Part shown: positions 10,054 to 22,499 of the stretch, in pieces
Numbering within the stretch: the first letter of the stretch is position 1
Layout of the letters: each line of letters opens with the position of its first letter
DNA from: Undaria pinnatifida
Taxonomy: Eukaryota; Sar; Phaeophyceae; Laminariales; Alariaceae
NCBI GenBank assembly: GCA_012845835.1
Contig: JABAKD010000021.1
Location: forward strand, 2,989,706 to 3,053,705
Direction: 5' to 3'
Length of the DNA: 64,000 nt
Notes under the pieces: generated by a model
The model's input: the letters and a program-made list of their open reading frames with translations, nothing else
The model's database searches: none
Told to the model about the DNA's origin: nothing
Position numbers and translations under genes: made by a program

Positions 10054-11139
10054 ACAAAACTAAAAACTAATGCAGTCTATCCGCTTACCGTCCCCCCAGA
10101 ATGCCTAACCCTGCAAACCACAAGCTTCGACTGGCTGACTGCTTCCTGATAATGCTGTGCCACGCGTTTCAATTCGCGGTACGGCCACAAAAGAAGCCGC
10201 ATTATCTACGTTAAAACAGGCGAAACAACACACCTCGGACAATAATCTCTCCACGCCAATTTCCTCGAATATGTGAAAACCCCAATGCAAACACCGAGCG
10301 AAGAATCGTTGGAAATTTCCGGATGAGCTCTTTCCCAAGCCACTGATGTTGTCCCCCAGCACCATAGATATTTTAAAAATGAAAAAATACACTTCAGCCG
10401 TGAGAATTAATGGGTTTTAGACGAGAAAAATATATGGGTGGTGCGTCGTTCAAAAGGCACAGCAGCAGCATCCACGACAGCCGCCCTCCACAAGCCACGG
10501 CATCCAAGCACGGGTCACCCTTCCTACGGGTGGTGCGTCTTTTCAAAGCACAGCATCCACGACGGCCGCACTTCAAAAGTTACAGCACCCAAGCCCGGGT
10601 CATCCCACGACGTTCAGGCTACGGTTTCGAGGCCGCCCATTCACCCCTTCTCTGCCCCCGTAAGCAGTAGCCTCCCCGTGGGGTAAGATAGGGGTTAGCG
10701 TTGCTGCTCCCCGGACCCACACCCACCACCCCACGTGTTTTCGCCTGCAATATCTACCAGGTATAGCACACTACTGTCACGGCTCCGAACCGAATAAATT
10801 TCCTGTAATCAGGCTGGCCTCAATTTCGTTAATACAGCCTCATTTTCGATGTGTGCGCCTCGCGTGCGTGCGTGCGTCCCATTGGTGTTGAACAAACTCG
10901 GGCTCTGATTTTCGTCCAGCTCTGATTTTCGTCCAGGGGGTTTGCTACGATATTTTCCATGTCCTACGGTATTTCTTACAACGGTGTGGCTATCTCCACC
11001 GCACCGGATCCCCACGTTTCAGGCCGGGTCGACATACTCACGCACCCGTATCACACACACCGGCAGCTCGCGCTGCTCAAGTAGTAACGGGGACTGCCGG
11101 TAGGGACAGCTCGCGCTGCCAATACCGCGGGGATCAGAA
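10054..11139. repeat. Short direct duplication at 10,436-10,610; rest unrecognised
   Basis: GGTGCGTCGTTCAAAAGGCA and GGTGCGTCTTTTCAAAGCAC begin two units that share AGCATCCACGAC-GCCGC and CATCCAAGC/CACCCAAGC. CTCTGATTTTCGTCCAG also occurs twice near 10910. No gene recognised. Confidence 0.5.
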
Positions 11140-11345
11140 GGATACACAGCTAGCGCTCCATTGCGAACATGCAATTGAGTTAAATTGACACGCGACGTGT
11201 ATCAAAATAAGTGTGGAAGTATGGTGAGCTTAACTCCCCTTTACAGTCCCCGAACAACTCCCTATATTAACTTCAAGTAATTTTGTAAAAAAGAAAAGGG
11301 TTCGAGTTGTGAAGGCGTCGTTAAGCTTTATTTTTCCCCATTCGT
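11140..11345 (+). repeat. Family B copy with nested MITE
   Basis: GAGTTAAATTGACACGCGAC, AGTGTGGAAGTATGGTGAGC, then the TTAA MITE, then CTTTATTTTTCCCCATTCG. Confidence 0.7.
11230..11324 (-). mobile_element. TTAA MITE copy 1
   Basis: About 95 bp bounded by TTAAC and GTTAA, with inner ends like C-CCTTTA and the conserved core AACTCCCTATATTAACTTCAA and GGGTT. Nested in the repeat at 11140-11345. Confidence 0.75.
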
Positions 11346-12740
11346 CGTAAGACAAAGCAGAAAGAAAGAAAAAAGACCACACACGCTACGGTAGAGAGGT
11401 CCCACCATTCACTGTCTGAAAGCTCCTACTCACATGAGCATGCAGCTCAAATTCCTAGTGTGTTGTTCCTACAACCTCGTGCTTTTCACGCGTCGGGTCA
11501 CATCTCGCGGGTTGACCCCCCCCCCCCAAAAGGGCAACCTGACGAACAAAATCCCACGGGCTATTTAGTTGAGGAAACAAAAAAAAAAGGAGGATGCAAA
11601 ACAAAAATGACGAAAAGAAAAAAAAAAAGTCCGACGACTCGGGGTGGGTTAAGGACCCCCAAAACAATCCACCAACATACTTTTTGAAAGAAAAAAAAAC
11701 ACCCCTATCACAGAACGCGTTTACAGTAGCAACACCCTCTTAACCGTTTTGGGTCTTGCTTGATTTATAGTACAGGGAAAACATGGCGAAAAAAATGACA
11801 GAAAAAATTGCAGCATCCTTCATACGAGGCAAACCCTGGCTCCTACAACAGTAGATAGGGAGGCGACGATTTTCTAGTCCAACTCCGATGCGAGTACCCG
11901 AAAGACACGCGCGTACAGCTTGCACGGCCGTGTGCTGCATGCTGCCATCATGATAAGAACGCGTTTAGATTTTTGTTGTATCGCTGTACACGGGGCCCAA
12001 AAGGGATAATACAAAACACCCCCCCCATCTCGAATGAGTCTCCGAAAACGAGGAGAGTGCAAACAACGCTGAGCGATGTCCTCGGGAAAACATCTCGACA
12101 ATCTTTCCGGAGGCATCCTTTTTCCATTTTCGATGTGGGTGCCCCTCGTTGTTTTAGACGGGGGGGGGGGGGGGGGGGGGATCCGGAAAATAATAGCAGC
12201 GGGGTTGTGTTACCTTCGCAATTGCTGCAAACAAATATACATCTGCACCCTCAAGGGTGTATACTTTTTTTTTTCTCACAACTGTTAGCTTGTGCTTTTA
12301 AACGGCAGATCGCCACGCGCGGATACTCAAAAAGAAGCAAAAGTCCTACGTCCCGAGTGCCAGCGCTATGCAGTCTATGACACCACGGCTGCCATTACTG
12401 TTGATTTTTTTATTGTATTTTTTTGCTGTTGACAACTCGACACAAATCCCCCAAAAATCCGGTAGGTCGTAATCTTCCCGGCCTAGATACTACACACCAA
12501 AGGGTTGGTATCCATCTTAGCTACCAGGTACCTGGTAGTGTGCATAGATCGTGCATTCTTACAGACCAGCACGTGACAACAAATCACAAAGATCGTACCT
12601 GGTACAGATCAACGTCCCAAGTGCATAAAAACACGGGCATGCTGATCACAGTATGATCACAGCCTGTAGATTGCTGCTACGGAACATGTACACATCATTA
12701 AGATCCTGTACGCGTACGCACTGTAGGTTATTCCCGTGGA
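11346..12740. other. No gene recognised; poly(C), poly(G) runs
   Basis: Contains C11 at about 11517, a G run of about 22 at 12160-12181 and scattered A runs. Open frames up to 135 codons look random in composition. Confidence 0.4.
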
Positions 12741-12746
12741 AATATG

Positions 12747-12970
12747 CGGGGCTTTTCGCGGGTCGGATCGCTTCTCGGTGTACCAGTCGGATCGGGTCCG
12801 GGTGCTCCGGCCCGGCCCATGACATATCAAAACCTCCTGATCCGACCCGACCCGGCCCGCGAGATTTCGAACAACTTCCTGACCCAACCCGACTCGGCCC
12901 GCGAGGTTTTGAAAACATCCTGGCCCGACCCGCGGGCCGGATCATGACCAATGGCCCGTGAAAAGCCCCG
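12747..12970. mobile_element. hAT-like non-autonomous element, short form
   Basis: 224 bp with inverted ends CGGGGCTTTTCGCGGG and CCCGTGAAAAGCCCCG and GGGTC-type subterminal repeats. Flanks GAAATATG and GAAACTTG agree at 6 of 8 bases, as expected for an old 8-bp target duplication. No coding capacity. Confidence 0.78.
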
Positions 12971-13017
12971 GAAACTTGTTATGCAATCCGTGGAAACGGG
13001 CTGTGTGATGGGTACAA

Positions 13018-13121
13018 GGTGATCTGATCTGATCTGATCTGATCTGATCTGATCTGATCTGATCTATTCGACGTGTGCAGCTCAATCGGACTCTTTGATC
13101 TGATCTGATCTGATCTGATCT
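13018..13121. repeat. (TGATC)n microsatellite, two blocks
   Basis: TGATC pentamers at 13020-13064 and 13097-13121. Each block is followed by TATTCGACGTG-GCAGCTCAA, so the whole unit is duplicated. Confidence 0.95.
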
Positions 13122-13339
13122 ATTCGACGTGCGCAGCTCAATCGGACTATTTGACCGGACTCTTTGGCGAAAGGTCAACCGAGCTCGAAGCGGTAGATCA
13201 CGGCGTGCGTCTTGTCTCCCACCACATCAAGCTTGTTCCACCGAACGACAGCATCAGCACACCCGGCGTCCCTTCTGATTCTTCATCCTAATGCTAGAAA
13301 GTCGCCTTTGGTTTCAAAAATTCACACGTCGGACCTATC

Positions 13340-13790
13340 ACAGATCATGTATCCCTACCGGATCCCTACTGGATGATCTTGATATTTCAGGGAAGATCTG
13401 TATGATCTGTATGATCTAGCTCATGTTACCGGGTGGGAGCCGTACGATCTGCTTGATCTAGCACATGTTTCCTGGGTTGGACTTGTTCTCCACATATGCA
13501 GGTCCGGCACAACATCTCAAAACGGAAGATGCTGGATGTACCGTAGATGATCTAGATCATGACCTGTCCGGGGTGTGATGATCTAGATCCTTCACAAAAG
13601 ATCCGCATCGCATGATCTAGCTAATGTTATCTGGTGGGAGCCGTACGATCTGCATGATCTAACACATGTTTCCTGGGTTAGATATTTACTTCATAATATA
13701 GAGATCCTGCACAACATCTCGAAACGGCAGATGCGGGATGTACTCGAATAGATGATCTAGATCGTGATCTGTCCGAGCTGTGTACAAGCT
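13340..13790. repeat. GATCT-rich direct repeat, two units of about 230 bp
   Basis: ATGATCTAGCTCATGTTACC and ATGATCTAGCTAATGTTATC open the two units, each with GGTGGGAGCCGTACGATCTG, CATGTTTCCTGGGTT and TAGATGATCTAGATC. A reversed relative lies at 62460-62690. Confidence 0.82.
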
Positions 13791-14745
13791 AAATTCCCGT
13801 GTGTCACTACTCGCGTACAAATGCGTTGCTCGTTTATGGTGGTGTAGGGTCCAGCCAAGCGACCCTGGTCTCCGGCCCAGTCCTTCATCCTTCAATTGTC
13901 AGCTTGACAGGCAGTTCAACAGCACACCTACAAGGTTAGTTTGCTACCATAGACCTGGTGCGACGTAACACGGTGAGGATTTCGGCAGGATAACTAATCC
14001 GCAAGGACACTTGGGTGCGTGCTGGACGTTGATGAGTGGAAAGAGAACGTGAAGGATTGATTGATGCGAAGAAAGACTGGTGTGCACCAAACACGAGAAA
14101 GCGAGTATACAGCAGCCGTGAAGCATTAGTAGACTACCACTATTATGCCACGAACTATCACTACTGCTGCTGTAACTCGTAACCCTTTGGAACCAAATAT
14201 TAAAAAAATCCACTGCGACAGTTGCTAGATCGACGGTTTCGTCGAAACTCATATTTGCAAGCTATATGTGATACTCCGATCGCGCGCGCTACGAGGTGCC
14301 CTCATAAAGGATGTAGGTAGGCGGCTCCCCCTGGTAGAAGCTAGGACCAGGGTCAACAGGGTGATGCGAAGACGTTCAGTCCGTAATCAATCTGCGCACG
14401 GAAACTATCATGCACGTACAAAATCTGCTGTGGCATGCACCAACTGTTTGAAGGTAAATGCTTGGGAAAATAGGGTATGGAGGGGGCGGGGTTACAAAGC
14501 AAGTTAATATTTTTAGATCGTAAAACGAATATGAGCTACTACTGGTCGCCCCGGTGGTCTATAGAGGCTAACCCCGAACACTAAGGTTGGAGTAAGGGTT
14601 TTATATCTCGGCATGGAGATTTTATGTTCTAGAGAGACCAACCGCCGAGAGCGCCGTATAGCGTGGGTAGGCGCTGCACCACGAACGGTTTACTGATCTA
14701 GCGGCATAGTGATAGGCAGCAGAATCGCGGCGCCAGCTATGGACA
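13791..14745. repeat. CAGCTTGCAAA-type repeat at 14,222-14,300; rest unrecognised
   Basis: TAGATCGACGGTTTCGTCGA, AACTCATATTTGCAAGC and GATACTCCGATCGCGCGCG mark a minus-strand copy. A SINE-head-like GGTCGCCCCGGTGGTCTATA sits at 14547. No gene seen. Confidence 0.5.
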
Positions 14746-14747
14746 AG

Positions 14748-14822
14748 TCGACGAGGCAACAACACTGATTATTTCCGCGATAAAAAGGAAGGCGCACACC
14801 GTAGTGGGGAGGGGGGAGGAAA
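14748..14822 (+). repeat. Family R fragment
   Basis: GACGAGGCAACAACACTGA, CGCGATAAAAAGGAAGGCGC, GTAGTGGGGAGGGGGG. Confidence 0.65.
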
Positions 14823-14828
14823 ACCTGC

Positions 14829-14918
14829 TTAACCCCTTTACAACTGGAAACCCGTTTTTGGGGACAAAATTACTTGGATTTAGAGTAAGGAGGGGTTCGG
14901 GGGCGCTGAAGGGGTTAA
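14829..14918 (+). mobile_element. TTAA MITE copy 2
   Basis: TTAACCCCTTTACAACTGG at the left, core TTTTTGGGGACAAAATTACT, right end GAAGGGGTTAA. Ends are mirror images. Confidence 0.85.
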
Positions 14919-14922
14919 GCGA

Positions 14923-16635
14923 CCCCCGTTTAGGGGAGAGAGAAGGAGAAAGAAAAAGCGCGAAGATAATACGATGGAATGAGCGAAAAACAAACAACAA
15001 AAACAAACAAATAAACCGCTTGAGCGATGCAAGACGCAGGACCCTAACGGAAAAACAAGTTCGTATGCGGATCAAATAATCGTGTGACGACCCCAATGGA
15101 TAATTTCGTATGGGGACGACGTAATCGTCTGACGCTACTCGTAGCCCCACTAAGAGACTCAAGAGGGAAATAAATGAACGACGAAAATTCACCATTACGG
15201 CATCGGCCACTGCTGCTGGTTGGCGATGAAAAACATGGTGACCGAACGACGACGCCAATAACGCAAAGACTCGTACGTGACGGGCGCAGCATGGCCCTAC
15301 ATACTCGCATTGCAGCGCGCTCACGCGCATGCTGGTAGACCAGGCGCTTGAAAATATCGCTATTGATTTTTTTTTGTTGTTGTTCCTTATACACAGGCCC
15401 CAAAAAGGTCAATCAAAAGTAACGGTAGCGCTTTAACATGTCGGTGAACCTGTCGGTCACCCTGTCGGGTTTGGCGCCTTCAGAGGGGAAACGTGGAAGA
15501 AAAAGGAAACGCCACGACTACAGCAACGAGGGCTGCTTGCCTGTTACAAGAAGGAAGGTGGCCAGCAGTATTACGATGTAATAACGTTGGTTGGGTAGGA
15601 GCTGGGTAGGAAATCATATAATGGTAGTATACTCGTACCATTTTTTTTCATCTTTTCAACAGTAATTTTTTCGCGGGCTGGTTTGTCTTGGGTTAACGTG
15701 GCATTCCTCGGTTTCAATACCGGGTATTGCTTTTCAATGTATTCCAACCAAAACGTCGGAAATCGCAAAACATCCGAAGCAGTTGAGTAGGATCTACTCG
15801 TGTGTGATGATGCATTTTGTGTCCCAACTGCACAGGCACGAAAAAAGTTCACTGCATAGACGTCCGACAGAGCAGACGATGTAGATCTTTGGGGCACACG
15901 TATCCGTCAAGCGTATTATCTGCACGATCTATCAATATACCATTGGGATCTGTACTACGCCTGGTGGGAGGATCTGTAGGGTGCGACTCTTGCACGAAAA
16001 TCTCACAATGGCTATCTATATATATACGATCTGGATGATCTACAATAGATCGTGATCTGTCAGAGGTGTGTTGCACGGCATCCCTCTTACCTGGTACCTG
16101 GTACATACTGCTGCGCATTCAGGAGACGGTGGATGAGAGAAAACCCTTCCACTCCAGAGTTAAAAGAGATCGGAGCGTGTCCTTTGACCACTGACCACGG
16201 ACTAACTACACCACGGCGATGCCGAATCAAATGAGAACAACGACGACAGATGCTATCGCACCAGTCTCGTCTTTGGTCGCGTGGAGGGAGCTGTGACTGT
16301 TATTGGACTGCCGCTCCTTGTTATGTCCCAGGTAGTTCACATAACCATGTTTCTTTCAAGCTGCCTGGTACGTTCCTTTCTCTTTCCTACACATTCGACA
16401 CAGCCTCTAATCCTGTAGTCATGCACGCACACGGATACGGATGAACTTGATACGATACGGATACCAAACAATTGTGATGGATAGTACAGATAGGCTATGG
16501 ATGGATACCACCATACTCGCACACATCCTCATGAACAAGGGACCTGGCCTGAGTACGAGAGCCACCTTCAACCTTCAAGTGAGTATGTATGATATCATCA
16601 CACCATATCCTTGTTTCAGCTATGGTACATATACG
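14923..16635. other. No gene recognised; GATCT-rich patch at 15,880-16,080
   Basis: Open frames of 100-200 codons on the minus strand lack recognisable motifs and have no splice context that I can defend. Words TAGATC, GATCTG and CACGATCT cluster at 15880-16080, like the 13340 repeat. Confidence 0.35.
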
Positions 16636-16770
16636 TGAACCAGTCTTGTTTCGCTTTTATTCTTTTCCCTGTGGTATTCTTCCACCAGCCACTCCAGAGT
16701 GACTGGAGCCTGTGACCACGAACTTGATTACGCGAGTTAATGTGAAAACAACAACCCTCAGGTAAGCACT
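16636..16770 (+). repeat. Dispersed repeat, second copy of 1,165-1,310
   Basis: See the shared words at 1165. Ends in GTGAAAACAACAACCC. Confidence 0.65.
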
Positions 16771-16859
16771 GCACGCAGGAAAGGAGTAGGCATACGCATT
16801 CAGCATAGAGTGGACGTGACATGTATGATACTATACCCGGTGTACTGCGGCGTGCTGCT

Positions 16860-16985
16860 GCTGCCATGTTTGTCAGCTGTTGCGTTGAGTATCCCCTCTG
16901 CTGCAATGCTTTTGTCAGCTGTTTCGCGTTGAGTATCCCCTCTGCTGCAATGCTGTTGTCAGCTGTTTCGCGTTGAGTATCCCCA
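16860..16985. repeat. 47-bp repeat, three units
   Basis: TTGTCAGCTGTT, TCGCGTTGAGTATCCCC and TCTGCTGCAATGCT recur three times. Confidence 0.88.
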
Positions 16986-19900
16986 ACCCCTAGCAACCAT
17001 CAATGGGCAGGATTCGTTCTTACCTGGAATTGAAATTGGACCCAGAATCATGCACTCGTGTACTGCATTCAGTACATTATCGGAAGGCCATGAAAACACG
17101 AAAAAAAAATACCAGGTTTAGAGTATCGTACCAACTCTGCGGACGAGTTGCACGGCAGCAAGCAGTGTGTGTGCTACATACATACAAGGTACATACAGAC
17201 GGGCAAGGTCATACTCGCACTGCTGTTGTATAAAACCTGTAATCGAAACTTGCCTCCCACCCCCCCCGGTACTGCTGCTGTACCTGGTACCTTCAACGTT
17301 GATTATTTAGCTATTAATAGCGCGTTGAACGTCAAGGTAGGCTATGGGCTCAATGATGGCAAGAGAAACGGTTTTGTTATCTTTTGTCATAGCCGGAAAA
17401 ATTACGCGGTATATCATCCTTGAAATTTCCAAGATTGTGTTCTTTAATTATACTCTTGCAAAAAGACCATACTGGAAGCGGTACGAACACATTTTGAAAC
17501 TCGATTACTCCGTCAGGAAACATGGCAAGTCAGGCATGATAGCACCCTTTGAAGCACCGACAGAGGCAGTAACACTCGATCCGGCGCAAGCATCTCATCT
17601 GTGCGAGGTCCGTGTGGAGCGCCGCTCGCGATGTTGGCAGTGGTGTATGAATGTGGGCGAGGGGACGAGATTTAGTTGTATGATACCTGATACGTCCATA
17701 TTGCAAGTGAAAAGTTCCCATTTTATCTTCGTTTTAAAATGAAGAAAAAAATAGAAACATAAAAAATGGAGCGCGAGGAAGGTGGCAAAAAACAGAGTCC
17801 CTCGAAGCATTTAAAAAAAAGTTTTTTCGTACCACAGGTAATACCTGATATCGATATCATAGACTAGAGACGACCTCGACTCGGGAGGAGATGCTATGCT
17901 AATTTTTATTGCGAGGCTCTATCCACCCCCACCAAGGGGAGAGAGGGCGCGCGTCTTGTCCTCCTGAGGTCCGCACCATCTCATCGCGACAAATGGCCAT
18001 ATGTATGTATATGGCTTTGCGCTGCGAACGCTCACTTGCTTGGTTTCTGATCGATTCGATCGCCTGATCGCCTGCTTTATTGCTTGTGTCTTGCTGTACT
18101 GGTAAGAAGTGGTGCAACTAATGATGTCTTGGGAGTTTTTCCTCAACATTATCGCACACGAGGGTCAGTCAACCTCGAAAGCCCCCCCCCCTTTCCTCGC
18201 GATCAGACTCCGAAGCGGACTCCGCCGACAACGGTACGGCGGTGTCCCACGTCTGAAATATGAATCCCGTAGGAAAACCTCCTCACCTGCAGCGTGCCGC
18301 TTGGTGGCCTGCCGCCCAGGCGGGAAACAGAGCACCCCATGGTCCTTCCGACGCCGAAAACCTATAGGACCCGCAAGAGGGATAACAAATCGCCTCGGCG
18401 ACCGCAGCCTCAGAAAGAGAGTGCTAGATACGGTCGATTCTCATGCAGGCCGTTGCCGGGGGCCAAGGGCTGGCAGGAAACCGTGCAGAGGCTCCTCCTC
18501 CCGTCGAAAAGAAGGGGGACCCGGAGACCGCAAAATCGATGCTTTCTTTTTTGCTTTTGTATTTTTACTGCCCTGCAGTATGCTGCGAGCTGTGATGTGC
18601 TCCAACTAAACAACAAAACAAACTTCGCCGAAAATTGCAAAATATGGAGTTCCGAACATTATGGCGTGGTTTTCATGGGGGCTCTCACAGCGACTTTTTA
18701 CGGTGGAGGTTGGTTTGATCGACGAAAACCTCCCTGGCAGCGTCAAGAGGGAGCACACGGCAGCCGAGCACAAGCATCTGCAGCGGAGCTTCAGCTCGGG
18801 AGGAAACGATCCACCCGCCTCCTCCACCCCTCGCCGGAAATATTCACTATTGGCTGTGCCCATCAGTGCCGAACCTACTGCGTCTTGGGCAAGGCCGGAC
18901 AGCACAACGCGATTTGTGCCACGCGTCTAGAAGTCAGCAAAGCATACACTGCTTCAGCCAAGGTTTGGCTCAAGTCTTGAAGGCTTCGGCAAGGATCATA
19001 GCATAGACTCACAGGTACGATTATCCCATACCCTACAGAGTTGAGAGAAGGTCTGCGTTGATTGCACTAGGGTAGCCAAGAGCTTGCCACCCCAAGTGCC
19101 TGTCTTCGTGAGTGCGCACAGGCAGAAGATAAAGGATTGGAAGCAATGAATGAATGATCGAGATGGGGCGTAAATTCAACGAAGCTCAGCTAAAGCACAT
19201 GCATGTGCCTGGCGTGCTTTATGTTGGCTCAACGACAGCCCTCGCTTGCATGCCCGTGAATGCTTGTCGTTGCTGGACGTTTGCAGCAGCTGCAGCTCCG
19301 AGCGGCGGTTGCATTTCCTCTGGTGGGAGATCTTGGAGCAGACAATGTCAGCGGGCGGAGAAGGAGTGGACGGCAAAGTGATTGCCGATACTGTTTCTGG
19401 AGGGGGTGAGTAACATAACATTACACTATGATTTGCGGTGTTGCGGTTAGTGGTATGACGACGACATCTCAGTCCTATACAAGAAGTGGTGCCCCTACAA
19501 GTATTGCGCCGGTATGTGCCAGCTGGCACTATAGCGGCAACCAGCGCTTCTCCTTGTGTATGGCTGCTATTGCGGGTTCCCCTCGCGTGTGAAGCATTTG
19601 TACACGCGCTATACTGGGCAACCAGCACTACCCAACCGGCGCTATAGAGGGTGTATGACGATTATGTTGGTTTGGTACATCCTCAACGATACGAATTGAT
19701 CCATCAAACCCAACCTCAAACTCAAAACTCATACGATGATACTGGCGTGGTATCACATCATCTCGTCATACTGGTCCCTTTCCGAACAATTTGAAGCTGT
19801 GAAACTCTGTGACACGTCGAGCTTGGAGGGCGCAGGTGGTTCATTTAGCTACCGGTATGTTGAAACACAGCCTCCAGTCCTAGCGATGCCTCTTGGGCGC

Positions 19901-20705
19901 GAATCAGTGCCTTCGTGCGGTTTTCGATGGAAAAATCTCACCACCGAGCGTAGAGAGGTTCACCTTTATAGCCGCTATTACTATCGGACCGGGTACGCCG
20001 TCGCGAGTGCAATATGAGTGTTTTCATAGTACTTGGTTGTAGTGTCACAAGTTGGCCGTGGCTATTTTTGTGTCGTTTTCGACAGATAGTCACGGTCAAG
20101 ATGGTGTTCGTCAAATCTTGAATCTGGACGGCAACACAAAAGCAGCAGGAGTAGCAGAAGACACAGCAGCGGCGGCAGTCTATGCCCTGATACCTGGTAT
20201 GTTACCAGCTGTCTGGTACGTGGTACTGATGTCTGGTACTGGACAGGTTAGACCGTATTCATACGTAAGATAGTAGAAAATGGTGCGATCATGCCATGAG
20301 ATCAGCAGATAAGCATCGTGAGCATGAGCAGTAGCACATTACAGGACACATGCAAATCGTACGAAACAGGAATGCTGGCTGAGACTGGATTTCTTATCCG
20401 AGAAAAAAAAACAGTTCTACACTAAATTCAGTATAAATGGCCATCTCTTGCAATATACCAGTATCATATATCGATTCTGAAAACCGAAAATAGAGTTTTC
20501 TGCACCCCCGCAGGCGTGTGTGACTCGGGGAGCGGGAACACTTCCTCCCGGATTTTTTATTGTTCATGTACTGTAAGAAAGTATCAGCCTGGCTTTCTTA
20601 TTAGGTTTCTTGTTATCCTGTTCATTGTTCGGTGTCCTGTGGTGTAGTGGGATGATATGGAAGGCAATCAACACCCATGGCAAAGGACCCAACGGAGGAT
20701 AGCAC
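16986..20705. other. 3.7 kb without a recognised gene
   Basis: Frames at 17344-17742 (132 codons), 18109-18609 and 18294-18980 (228 codons, plus) and 19176-19628 (minus) are the longest. I see no family motif, transmembrane pattern or convincing splice structure. The 18170-18560 part is GC-richer than its surroundings and could hold an unrecognised exon. Confidence 0.35.
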
Positions 20706-20708
20706 GAG

Positions 20709-21021
20709 CCGGTCGCCCCGGTGGCGTACGATCAGGTTATCCTCGAGCCTGGTATAGGTCAGTTTCGTGAGTTCGAGCCCCGCCGAGTGCATACTCGTAT
20801 AAATTCGTCGGGACTTTTTCCTGTGCACAAATTGACTTGCGGAATGCGCAAGAGCGTGAGTTAGCAACACTCGATGAAAAATCGACGAGCAGTGGGATTG
20901 CTGAACCTCATGCGCGATAAAAATTGAAGGCAAGAACCGGGGGGGAGAAGAGACGACACCTGTGACCACGGCTTGTCCAGAAGTTGGAAAGTAAAAGTGT
21001 GAGAAAAAAAAAAGAAAAAAA
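20709..21021 (+). mobile_element. SINE copy 6 (full length)
   Basis: Complete head (GGTCGCCCCGGTGGCG, B box GAGTTCGAGCCCC), body and an A tail with G interruptions. Flanks show only weak similarity (AGCACGAG and AGCGCGGC), so a target duplication is uncertain. Confidence 0.88.
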
Positions 21022-21124
21022 GCGCGGCACTTCAACTGCTTGAAACTGCAAAAGCAAAATCGCAGTCACATGGAAACACGTGATAAACCTGGATAAAGTG
21101 ACGCTTTTCTTTCCACAGCTGTCA

Positions 21125-21362
21125 GATTTTGTCCCCCTCAAAAACGGGTTATATAGTTTCTGCGCGCAGACTGATTCACATCACCCTGTTGACCCTGGCA
21201 CAAGCTACGACGTACACTGCTGTAGTTCCAAGGGGAGTCGCCGACCTGTATTCTTAATGAGAACACACCCAGTAATACGCGCGATCACACACAGCTTGCA
21301 GATAAGAGTCGACGAAATCTTAAATCTTCGATCTCACAGCTGGAGTGTATTTTTAATTTTAT
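21125..21362 (+). repeat. CAGCTTGCAAA-type repeat, long form
   Basis: Order: CTGATTCACATCACCCTGTT, GGAGTCGCCGACCTGTATTC, CGCGCGATCACACACAGC, TTGCAGATAAGAGTCGACG, CTTCGATCTCACAGCTGGAG, TGTATTTTTAAT. Long relatives at 34040-34395, 37200-37425 and 59130-59350. Confidence 0.75.
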
Positions 21363-22499
21363 GATATACAAAGCAGACGACACGAGGCAATACGTGTTCA
21401 TCCGACTGATACGTGCGTGCGCACATCATACCGGTACACCAGCAGGATCATTACTAGCGTGCCGTGCGTACTGTTACTCAGTATCGTTGCGTAATGGTTG
21501 CATCATGCTGGTAAGTGCCAGGGGGTTTTAGTCGAGGATGTACACTCTGGGGGTATATACCCGGATACCTCCTGTTGCATGGAAACATACACCAGGTTGG
21601 TACAGTACCCGCCACCCGGGTACCCAACGCCAGTGATATACGTTGAGGCGTTATGTTATGGCGTTATGTTATGGCGTTACGTTACGCGTATCGAAGGTCC
21701 GCCGTGCGTGACAATTGAAAAGATTATATTACCGTAACAAAGTTGTGTGTCGTTGTGCACCTTATCTCCGGTAGGAAAAAGCCTCCACGCATGGTGGAAA
21801 CCCAATGGGTACGTACAGCAACGTAGCAACTGAGAAGGCACCAAGCGCAGCACACAGTGCAGAGCGCAGCGCCCAACACGTAACACGCAGCATGGTTGAA
21901 GGCGGGTCGTCCTCCCGGGGGTTCCTATGAGTAGGTAGTTCGTCTTCCAGTCTACCCCCTCTAATGATTGCCGAGGACTCAGGGATGCGTGAGAGGCTGC
22001 TCACGTTTATGAACGTCGCAACAGGCAGCGTTTGCGCGTCGTACTCGGGCATGATTGCCAAGTGCAAGATGTGCAGCAAATCGTTGGCAGGCGCGAAGGA
22101 AAGGTTGGCGGCGCACTTCGCGAAAGGGTCTGGCGTCGGTATAAAAAGCATGATTTTCTATTTTGTGGCTGCGTGGCTGCGTGGCTGCTTTTGAATTTTT
22201 GAAGAATTGTGAGTTTCCATCGTCTTGCGCGGCTTTTGCGACGTTCCCAAGGCGAAGACGACTGCACCGTTATTGCTCCAGCATCTGATCTAGAACGACA
22301 GGAAACACAGCGCGCACACGCATGCGCCGCCCCTAGCTGTCAACACAGTAAGGTTGAACAGTGCTTATGGGGCACCTTAAGTAAATACACTCTGGAAACT
22401 ATTGTGGGTCTCCGTGGGTGCCACAATGGAAAAAGCGTGGGAGACGCTGTGATACATGGATACTACGCACAGCGGAGCCACTACGTCTTAGAAACTGAC
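21363..22499. other. No gene recognised
   Basis: A segment near 22205-22260 (GTGAGTTTCCATCGTCTTGC) resembles the start of the satellite unit that follows. Otherwise nothing placed. Confidence 0.35.

Noticed and set aside
18294-18980. 228-codon plus-strand frame as a gene
   Set aside because: No motif, an overlapping equally long frame, mixed composition and no supporting neighbours; kept only as an unrecognised stretch.
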